A stretch of DNA of 5,353 nucleotides from Chloroflexota bacterium (GTDB lineage: Bacteria; Chloroflexota; Dehalococcoidia; Dehalococcoidales; UBA2162), in assembly GCA_016202525.1 (NCBI GenBank), contig JACQOM010000103.1, positions 1 to 5,353 of the forward strand, written 5' to 3'. Every line of letters starts with the position of its first letter. Position 1 is the stretch's first letter. The notes beneath the pieces were generated by a model that was not told where the DNA came from, searched no databases, and saw only the letters and a program-made list of their open reading frames with translations. This document shows positions 1 through 5,281 of the stretch, one piece after another. A program made the translations under genes and the position numbers.

Positions 1-863
1 ATGCCGAAATCATCGATATGGCCTGGCAATTCTTCCGCTCGATGAAATTTCAACACCTGTCGCTGAGCCTGAATAGCATCGGCTGCAAAACATGCCGTCC
101 GGGATACCTCACCGCCCTGAAAGACTACTACGCCAAATACACTGATAAATTATGTGCCGATTGCAAAGTCAGACTGGCCCGTAACCCGTTACGCCTTCTC
201 GACTGCAAAGAGAGGTCATGCCAGCCGATAGCTGACTCAGCTCCCAGGAGCGCCGACTACCTTTGCCAGCCATGCGCCGAACACTTCAGCCAGTTACAGC
301 GATGTCTCGGTTTACTGAAAATCCCCTTCTCCGTAAACCACCGTCTGGTCCGCGGCTTGGACTACTACACCAGGACCGTATTCGAGGTCCAGCCGGAGGT
401 AGAGGGCGGGCAGAGCACCATCGGGGGTGGGGGAAGATATGACGACCTCATCGAGGGACTGGGCGGCAAACCCACACCGGCCATCGGCTTTGCGACCGGT
501 ATCGAGCGCATAATATCCAACCTGAAAAAGCAGGATATCACCGTCCCACCAATACTCGGGCCGCAGGTCTTTATCGCCTATGCAGGCGATGCTGCCAAGG
601 ATGAGACGATAAAGCTGGCATCCATACTGAGACGAGCTGGCATTGCAGTGATAGAAGCTATTGGCAACAAGAGCCTGAAAGCCCAACTGAGGCAGGCCAA
701 TACGCTTGGTATCCGTCACGCAGTTATTATCGGCGACGATGAGATAAGAACAGGCACCGTAATACTGCGAGACATGGCTGCCGCCAATCAACTGACTCTT
801 CCTGTCAATGACAACTATGCCAGTATTTATACTTACATCGTCTCTCAGGCGAGCAGAGGCTGA
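1..863 (+). CDS. hisS: Histidyl-tRNA synthetase, C-terminal part (5' end outside window)
   Basis: Class IIa aminoacyl-tRNA synthetase that charges tRNA-His in the cytoplasm. The reading frame is open from base 3 to the TGA at 861-863, with no start codon of its own. The ATG at 18 is an internal Met, because the codons before it (AEIID) fit the family's segment after motif 2. Visible motifs are the histidine-specific LVRGLDYYTRTVFE at 345-386, whose Arg (codon 351) matches the catalytic Arg259 of E. coli HisRS; the glycine-rich GGGGRYDDLIEGLGG at 423-467; and class II motif 3, AIGFATGIERI, at 480-512. The region from about 555 to 860 is the alpha/beta anticodon-binding domain. Motifs 1 and 2 lie upstream of the window. 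A Cys-rich insertion (CxxC at 84-95 and 153-164, further Cys to about 275) precedes the first histidine motif. The family assignment is very secure; no frameshift is seen. Confidence 0.97.
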   Translation, partial: AEIIDMAWQFFRSMKFQHLSLSLNSIGCKTCRPGYLTALKDYYAKYTDKLCADCKVRLARNPLRLLDCKERSCQPIADSAPRSADYLCQPCAEHFSQLQRCLGLLKIPFSVNHRLVRGLDYYTRTVFEVQPEVEGGQSTIGGGGRYDDLIEGLGGKPTPAIGFATGIERIISNLKKQDITVPPILGPQVFIAYAGDAAKDETIKLASILRRAGIAVIEAIGNKSLKAQLRQANTLGIRHAVIIGDDEIRTGTVILRDMAAANQLTLPVNDNYASIYTYIVSQASRG

Positions 864-907
864 ATTTTCCCACACTCAAGCGCTCTGGTGATACCGAATA
901 GAGCTGT

Positions 908-960
908 TATTTCAATGCGCTACGCCACGCTAACCCGGTTGAGCCACGGTGATTGAAATA
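908..960. repeat. Inverted repeat with 9-bp perfect arms between hisS and the crotonase cluster
   Basis: TATTTCAAT at 908-916 is exactly complementary to ATTGAAATA at 952-960, with 35 bases between. Inside lies a second imperfect dyad: GCTAACC at 929-935 against GGTTGAGC at 937-944, with one unpaired G. No T-tract follows on either strand, so it is not a standard intrinsic terminator. It could be an mRNA 3'-end structure of hisS, a protein-binding dyad upstream of the promoter at 1038-1066, or a remnant of a small repeat element. The sequence alone does not decide. Confidence 0.45.
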
Positions 961-1037
961 TGTTCCATAACGGCATCATTCATATCAATAAATCTCAAAG
1001 AATGGAATAAACAGGCAAAAATACACCTTACCAAAAC

Positions 1038-1066
1038 TTGCAAAATCCAAAATGACCGTTTATGAT
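1038..1066 (+). promoter_or_regulatory. Predicted sigma70-type promoter for crotonase copy 1
   Basis: TTGCAA (1038-1043) and TATGAT (1061-1066) are separated by 17 bp and match the -35 and -10 consensus at 4/6 and 5/6 positions. Transcription would begin near 1073 and leave a leader of about 80 nt before the ATG at 1154. Support comes from the corresponding position upstream of copy 3, which has the same elements at the same spacing within an alignable block (33 of 47 bases identical, 1036-1082 versus 3015-3061). Confidence 0.6.
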
Positions 1067-1153
1067 ATGGGTTGCCACTAAACTTTGGTCTATCCTATCG
1101 GCTAAACAGATTTTTCTTCAGTTAATATCAAATAAAACCAAGAAGGAGGGGAA

Positions 1154-2035
1154 ATGGACTTTACCAGAATTATTTACGAAACTGTGGAGCCAGGAATTGC
1201 CAAGATTACCATGAACCGCCCGGAAATGCGTAACGCGCAGGATGACCTTATGCAATGGGAAATGCAGCAGGCTTTTCTTGATGCTGATATCAATGATGAT
1301 ATACGCGTAATAATCTTTGCCGGCGCCGGCAAAGACTTTTCCTCCGGGCACGATATGAGCGGCATGAGGAGAGAAGGCGGCAAAAGACATGAAGCCCCCG
1401 ACGATTCGATAATCGGCCGGGCCGTAGCCAACAAGATGACCGGCATCGAACATTCTTTAAAGCGAGAGGACCACATCTACTTAAACTCCCACCGACTTAT
1501 CCGCAACTTGAGCAAGCCGGTCATCGCCATGGTGCAGGGCAACTGCCTGGCCGGGGCTTTAATGACCTGCTCCATGTGCGACCTCGTCGTCGCCTCAGAA
1601 GATGCCAAATTTGGCGACCCCGTGGTCAGAATGACCCCGGCCGGCGTTGAAATCCTCTTTCATCCCTATGACTTCGGCTTCAGGAAAGCAAAGGAAATGC
1701 TTTGGACCGGAGACCCTCTTAGCGCACAGGACGCCTTCCGCGTCGGCTTTGTCTACAAGGTAGTCCCCAGAGAAAAGCTGGAAGAGGAGACGATGAACCT
1801 GGCGCGAAGAATCGCCATGAACATGCCCGTGGCCGTCAGCTTCACCAAAAGGTCGATTAACTTCGCTTGGGATGCCATGGGACAACAGTTGGCCTGGGAC
1901 TATCATCTGATAATCCACCAGATGTCCCACTTCAGCGACGAAGCCAAGCGATGGCGTGAAGAGAGAGCCAAGGCAACCAATAAGGGCGGAGTTAGAGAAA
2001 TGCTCAAAGCCCGTGATGAAAAGTTCAAGTCTTGA
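1154..2035 (+). CDS. Crotonase-superfamily protein, enoyl-CoA hydratase-like, tandem copy 1
   Basis: 293 aa, cytoplasmic; a probable acyl-CoA-processing enzyme of unknown substrate. The start is set by AAGGAGG at 1143-1149, 4 nt before the ATG. The N-terminal crotonase strand segment ends in TMNRPEMRNA (19-28). The first oxyanion-hole loop is AGAGKDFSSGHDM (56-68) and the second is QGNCLAGALM (128-137), followed by CDLVVASEDAKFGDPVVRM. The two catalytic glutamates of classical enoyl-CoA hydratase (rat Glu144 and Glu164) align with Met137 and Val157, so ordinary hydratase chemistry is doubtful. Glu166, His170 and Asp173 (GVEILFHPYD) are shared or nearly shared with the two neighbours and are candidate active-site residues. 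An extended variable segment (about 69-118) separates the oxyanion loops. The C-terminal helices (about 205-293) are the usual oligomerisation region. It is probably cotranscribed with copy 2. Superfamily is certain; the exact reaction is not. Confidence 0.93.
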   Translation: MDFTRIIYETVEPGIAKITMNRPEMRNAQDDLMQWEMQQAFLDADINDDIRVIIFAGAGKDFSSGHDMSGMRREGGKRHEAPDDSIIGRAVANKMTGIEHSLKREDHIYLNSHRLIRNLSKPVIAMVQGNCLAGALMTCSMCDLVVASEDAKFGDPVVRMTPAGVEILFHPYDFGFRKAKEMLWTGDPLSAQDAFRVGFVYKVVPREKLEEETMNLARRIAMNMPVAVSFTKRSINFAWDAMGQQLAWDYHLIIHQMSHFSDEAKRWREERAKATNKGGVREMLKARDEKFKS

Positions 2036-2086
2036 GGAAGTTATTAAGTCCCTAACCTAAGAAAGTGAGCAAGAAAGGAGGGCAAC

Positions 2087-2980
2087 ATGAGGAATTATAA
2101 AAGGATACTTTACCATACAGTCGAGCCGGGCATCGTCAAGATTACCATGAACCGCCCGGAAAAGCGCAACGCGGAAGACCCGCTGATGCTGGAAGAAATG
2201 CAGGATGCCTTTATCGAAGCCGATATCGATGATGATGTCCGCGTCATCATTTTTGCCGGAGCCGGCAAGGACTTCTCCGCCGGCCATGACATGAGCTCCG
2301 GCCAGTCCGGCAGTGACCGGTCACCGGCCCCGGAAGACACCATAATGAGACGGTACATGGACACCAAGATGACCGGCCTCGAGAGGACACTAAGGGACGA
2401 GGACTATCATTTCAAATACCAAGCCTACGCCATGCGGGATGTGAGCAAACCGACCATCGCTATGGTGCAGGGCAACTGCCTGGCCGGCGGCTGGATGAAT
2501 GCTTCTATGTGCGACCTCATCGTTGCTTCAGAGGATGCCAGGTTCGGCGACCCCGTGGTCAGAATGGGACCGGCCGGTCTCGAACTCCTTTTCCACGTCT
2601 ATGATGTCGGCTTCAGAAGAGCCAAAGCAATGCTCTGGACTGGCGACCCCATCACTGCCCCGGAAGCCTTTCAGGTCGGACTTGTCTACAAGGTCGTCCC
2701 CCGGGAAAAACTGGAAGAAGAAACGATGAACCTGGCACGAAGAATCGCCATGAATATGCCGGTAGCCGTCAGCTTCACTAAGAGGTCAATCAACTTTGCC
2801 GCCGATGCCATGGGACAAAGGTTGGCCTGGGACTACCATCTGCTGATTCACCAGATGTCCCACGCCAGCGATGAGTCCGCCAGAATCCGGGCGACCAGGG
2901 CCAAGGCGCTGCAGGAGGGCGGTGTCAAGGAATGGCTCAAAGCCAGAGACGGAAAGTTCAAGACTGGAGGCAATTACTAA
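2087..2980 (+). CDS. Crotonase-superfamily protein, enoyl-CoA hydratase-like, tandem copy 2
   Basis: 297 aa, cytoplasmic paralogue of its neighbours, about three quarters identical to copy 3 by eye. The start is supported by AAGGAGG at 2075-2081, 5 nt before the ATG. Only 51 bp separate it from copy 1, with no promoter or terminator seen, so the two are probably one transcript. Oxyanion loops are AGAGKDFSAGHDM (57-69) and QGNCLAGGWM (128-137). Met137 and Val157 replace the classical catalytic glutamates. Its active-site segment is the most divergent of the three: GPAGLELLFHVYDVGF instead of TPAGVE(I/V)LFHPYDFGF, plus Trp136 beside the second oxyanion glycine. The C-terminal tail also differs (SDESARIRATRAK for SDEAKRWREERAK) and ends with an extra TGGNY. 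Residues 200-238 are identical to copy 1. A distinct acyl-CoA substrate is likely, by inference. Confidence 0.93.
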   Translation: MRNYKRILYHTVEPGIVKITMNRPEKRNAEDPLMLEEMQDAFIEADIDDDVRVIIFAGAGKDFSAGHDMSSGQSGSDRSPAPEDTIMRRYMDTKMTGLERTLRDEDYHFKYQAYAMRDVSKPTIAMVQGNCLAGGWMNASMCDLIVASEDARFGDPVVRMGPAGLELLFHVYDVGFRRAKAMLWTGDPITAPEAFQVGLVYKVVPREKLEEETMNLARRIAMNMPVAVSFTKRSINFAADAMGQRLAWDYHLLIHQMSHASDESARIRATRAKALQEGGVKEWLKARDGKFKTGGNY

Positions 2981-3016
2981 TCCTGTCTAAGTCGAAAAAC
3001 TTCGTCTGGTCAGGAC

Positions 3017-3045
3017 TTGTAGAATTTGAAACGACAGTTTATAAT
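3017..3045 (+). promoter_or_regulatory. Predicted sigma70-type promoter for crotonase copy 3
   Basis: A perfect TATAAT (3040-3045) lies 17 bp downstream of TTGTAG (3017-3022; 3/6 match to the -35 consensus). The start site would be near 3052, giving a leader of about 78 nt. The surrounding sequence aligns without gaps to the copy 1 promoter region. A TGGTC(A)ATCCT block in the leader (3069-3079) matches 1086-1096 at 10 of 11 positions. This implies that copy 3 can be transcribed independently of copies 1 and 2. Confidence 0.68.
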
Positions 3046-3129
3046 AGGTAATGCGGCTAAAATTAGACTGGTCAATCCTGCCACGGGAAAGTCTTTTAGC
3101 TAGTATAAATAAACAGAAAAGGAGAGGGA

Positions 3130-3993
3130 ATGAGGAATTTCAAGAGGATACTTTATGAAACAGTCGAGCCCGGTATTGTCAAAGTTACCATGAACCGCCC
3201 TGAAAAACGCAACGCGGAAGACCCGCTGATGCTGGAAGAACTGCAGGCGGCATTTATCGAAGCCGACATCGATGATGATGTCCGTGTCATTCTTTACGCC
3301 GGGGCAGGTAAAGACTTCTCCGCCGGCCATGATATGAGCGGCAAGGGAGAGGACGCCGCCGATGGAACGATAATGCGGCGCTACATGGATAGCAAGCTAA
3401 CCGGTATCGAAAAGAGCCTCAGAAGGGAAGACTACCAGTATTACAACCAGGCGCTGTATATGCGCAATGTCAGCAAACCCACCATCGCCATGGTGCAGGG
3501 CAACTGCCTGGCCGGAGGCTTGATGAATGTTTCTATGTGCGACCTTGTCGTTTGTTCAGACGATGCTAAATTCGGCGACCCCGTGGTCAGAATGACCCCC
3601 GCAGGGGTTGAGGTACTGTTCCATCCCTATGATTTCGGCTTCAGAAAAGCCAAAGCAATGTTATGGACCGGCGACCCCCTCACCGCCCAGGAAGCCTTTA
3701 ATTGCGGCTTCGTCTACAAGATAGTCTCCAGAGAACAGCTGGAAGAAACAACGATGGACCTGGCACGCAGAATCGCCATGAACATGCCGGTAGCCGTCAG
3801 TTTCACCAAGAGATCAATCAACTTTGCCGCCGATGCCATGGGACAGAAACTCGCCTGGGACTACCATATGTTGATTCACCAGATGTCCCACTTCAGTGAT
3901 GAAGCCAAGAGATGGCGCGAGGAGAGGGCCAAGGCGCTGGAAAAGGGCGGAGTCAAAGAGATGCTCAAGGCACGAGACGGTAAGTTCAAATAA
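3130..3993 (+). CDS. Crotonase-superfamily protein, enoyl-CoA hydratase-like, tandem copy 3
   Basis: 287 aa, cytoplasmic. AAAAGGAGA at 3117-3125 lies about 5 nt before the ATG, and both the RBS and the MRN(F/Y)KRILY start are shared with copy 2. Oxyanion loops are AGAGKDFSAGHDM (57-69) and QGNCLAGGLM (123-132). The classical catalytic glutamates are replaced by Met132 and Val152. The GVEVLFHPYDFGF segment (159-171; Glu161, His165, Asp168) is nearly identical to copy 1, and the tail SDEAKRWREERAKA is also shared with copy 1, while the first 70 residues are closest to copy 2. The linker after the first oxyanion loop is shorter than in the other copies, which accounts for the shorter length. It has its own predicted promoter and ends 48 bp before the hairpin at 4042. 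Probably an acyl-CoA hydratase, isomerase or hydrolase-like enzyme; substrate unknown. Confidence 0.93.
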   Translation: MRNFKRILYETVEPGIVKVTMNRPEKRNAEDPLMLEELQAAFIEADIDDDVRVILYAGAGKDFSAGHDMSGKGEDAADGTIMRRYMDSKLTGIEKSLRREDYQYYNQALYMRNVSKPTIAMVQGNCLAGGLMNVSMCDLVVCSDDAKFGDPVVRMTPAGVEVLFHPYDFGFRKAKAMLWTGDPLTAQEAFNCGFVYKIVSREQLEETTMDLARRIAMNMPVAVSFTKRSINFAADAMGQKLAWDYHMLIHQMSHFSDEAKRWREERAKALEKGGVKEMLKARDGKFK

Positions 3994-4036
3994 AGTAGGC
4001 ACTACCGGTCTTTAGCCAGTTAAACTTTCAAGCTGC

Positions 4037-4082
4037 AAAAAAGAAGGGGCGAAGCCAATAATGTTCGTCCCTTCTCCATTTT
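4037..4082. terminator. Bidirectional intrinsic terminator between convergent genes
   Basis: AGAAGGGGCGAA (4042-4053) pairs with TTCGTCCCTTCT (4064-4075), giving a 12-bp stem with one G-T position and a 10-nt loop. On the minus strand the stem is followed by six T (the A-run at 4037-4042), which is strong termination for the deacetylase gene. On the plus strand it is followed by CCATTTT, a weaker U-tract serving crotonase copy 3. It lies 48 bp after the stop of copy 3 and 38 bp beyond the deacetylase stop. Confidence 0.85.
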
Positions 4083-4113
4083 CCCGGATAAACAAGAAAC
4101 CTCTAGGGACACC

Positions 4114-5217
4114 TCATCTCAGGCATGACCAGTAATCTTTAAGCTGCCGCTTCACTTCCTCGATGACTTTTTCCGACTCCTGCAGTGATGAATCAGGACT
4201 GAATCTTTGAGGAATAGGTTCCGGCTCAGCTATTTCCAGCTCGATACCAGCCAGTCCGCAAATCAAAGCCAGCCAGCCGTAGGGCAGTACCTTTTCATTA
4301 TAACCGGAAGCAATCAGGTCGATAGTTCTGCCATCGCAAATTTCTGCCATCTGCCCTACCTTCTCTCCAATCATCCTGAAGCCGCTCACCGGCAGCCCCA
4401 GGTTGGTCAGCCCATCGGCAAAATGAGGGTCTGTGCCGCCATTACGGATAATAATTTGAGGTTTGAATTCCTTCACTACCGGCTCGACAATAGCTTCAAA
4501 AGCCAGACGGTAAGAATTCTCGCTGGCATAGGACGGCATGGGAATATTGATGTTGAAGCCCCGGCCGTTACCAGAGCCAATTTGGTCGGCGAAACCTGTC
4601 CCGGGATAGAGAGTTCCCGGGTCCTGGTGAAGGTCGATAAATAAGACCTTAGGCTCCTGATAAAAGTACTCGCTGGTGCCATTGCCGGCATGGGCATCGG
4701 TATCCAGGATAAGGATTCTATCTAATTTGTACTTTTGCAGCAGATACGCGCCGCAGAAAGCCACATCGTTATAAAGACAAAACCCTTCTCCGTAGGACGG
4801 CTTGGCATGGTGCAGTCCCCCGCCAATAGATACCACCTTTTTGAATTTGCTTCCTTGCACCAAATCGCAAGCCATCTTAGCCTGCCCGATAATCAAGCGT
4901 GCGGCTTCTTCCAGCTTTCCCGGCCTTCCCGCTGGCTGGTTATCCCCGCTGTGAAACCGGAAGAACTGGCCGGGGTAACTCAAACTGAGATTGGCCGCCC
5001 GGTAATAACCTCTAGTGAAATCGATATATTCTTGCCGGCAGATTAAGAGCAAATCCGCATCGGTTGCTGGCTGCGCTGCCAGAATCCGGTAATTCTCATC
5101 CTCAGGCAGATTCTGCGACAAAAATTTACGGAACTTCTCATAGCGGTCGCCCCGAAAAGGGTGGCCCGGTCCAAAATCATATTCCTTTAATTCCGGACGG
5201 TACAGAATGGCAAACAT
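4114..5217 (-). CDS. AcuC/HDAC-family zinc-dependent deacetylase
   Basis: 367 aa, no signal peptide or membrane segment, so cytoplasmic. The family hydrolyses acyl groups from lysine or amine substrates; bacterial AcuC deacetylates acetyl-CoA synthetase, and others act on polyamines. Landmarks are GHP at 18-20; GGGLHHAKP (132-140) with the His136/His137 pair matching His142/143 of human HDAC8; DTDAHAGNGT (172-181), where Asp174 and His176 are zinc ligands; GTDPHFADGL (261-270), with Asp263 as the third ligand; and Tyr306 in ASGY, the transition-state tyrosine. All catalytic positions are therefore present. Unusually, the family's DxDxHHGDG motif reads DTDAHAGNG here, with Ala177 for the second His and Asn179 for Asp. 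The C-terminal tail (about 330-367) is charged and beyond the catalytic core. The start is supported by AAAGGAG at 5225-5231, 7 nt before the ATG. The substrate is unassigned, so no symbol is given. Confidence 0.93.
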   Translation of the reverse strand: MFAILYRPELKEYDFGPGHPFRGDRYEKFRKFLSQNLPEDENYRILAAQPATDADLLLICRQEYIDFTRGYYRAANLSLSYPGQFFRFHSGDNQPAGRPGKLEEAARLIIGQAKMACDLVQGSKFKKVVSIGGGLHHAKPSYGEGFCLYNDVAFCGAYLLQKYKLDRILILDTDAHAGNGTSEYFYQEPKVLFIDLHQDPGTLYPGTGFADQIGSGNGRGFNINIPMPSYASENSYRLAFEAIVEPVVKEFKPQIIIRNGGTDPHFADGLTNLGLPVSGFRMIGEKVGQMAEICDGRTIDLIASGYNEKVLPYGWLALICGLAGIELEIAEPEPIPQRFSPDSSLQESEKVIEEVKRQLKDYWSCLR

Positions 5218-5240
5218 ATCTTTGCTCCTTTGTGAGTAAT

Positions 5241-5273
5241 AAAAAACGAGAGATGGTTCTTGCCCATCTCTCG
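5241..5273 (-). terminator. Intrinsic terminator on the minus strand, just upstream of the deacetylase
   Basis: CGAGAGATGG (5247-5256) and CCATCTCTCG (5264-5273) form a perfect 10-bp stem with a 7-nt loop. Read leftward, the stem is followed directly by six T (A-run at 5241-5246). It starts 8 bp beyond the TGA (5282-5284) of the partial minus-strand frame at the right edge and ends 23 bp before the deacetylase ATG. It is either the terminator of that upstream gene or, if transcription reads in, a leader attenuator for the deacetylase. Confidence 0.85.
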
Positions 5274-5281
5274 ACTATCAA

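Larger units (their letters stand above)
1154..3993 (+). repeat. Tandem triplication of a crotonase-type gene
   Basis: Three directly repeated genes of about 0.87 kb align over their full length at the protein level. Long blocks are shared, such as NRPEKRNAEDPLM (copies 2 and 3), CDLxVxSxDAxFGDPVVRM (all) and ARRIAMNMPVAVSFTKRSIN (all). DNA has diverged mainly at third codon positions, so the duplications are old and selection is maintained. No insertion sequence, flanking direct repeat or pseudogene remnant is seen. The repeat unit seems to include the promoter and leader, since upstream regions of copies 1 and 3 are homologous. Confidence 0.9.

Noticed and set aside
312..875. Long minus-strand open frame opposite hisS (187 codons)
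   Set aside because: It lies wholly opposite a securely identified synthetase, its protein has no recognisable motif, and no ribosome site supports its start.
1118..2367. Minus-strand open frames opposite crotonase copies 1 and 2, with similar ones opposite copy 3
   Set aside because: They recur opposite each copy only because the sense genes are homologous, and there is no independent evidence of translation.
2981..3015. Possible hairpin after copy 2 (TCCTG...CAGGA with inner AAGT/ACTT)
   Set aside because: The stems are short and interrupted and no T-tract follows, so it does not qualify as a terminator; the right arm also overlaps the copy 3 -35 region.
1154..3993. CRISPR-like or mobile-element explanation for the repeats
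   Set aside because: The repeat units are full-length protein-coding genes; there are no short spaced repeats, transposase, terminal inverted repeats or target-site duplications.
4207..5046. Plus-strand open frames opposite the deacetylase (145 and 103 codons)
   Set aside because: They are antisense to a gene with clear catalytic motifs and look like by-products of its codon use.
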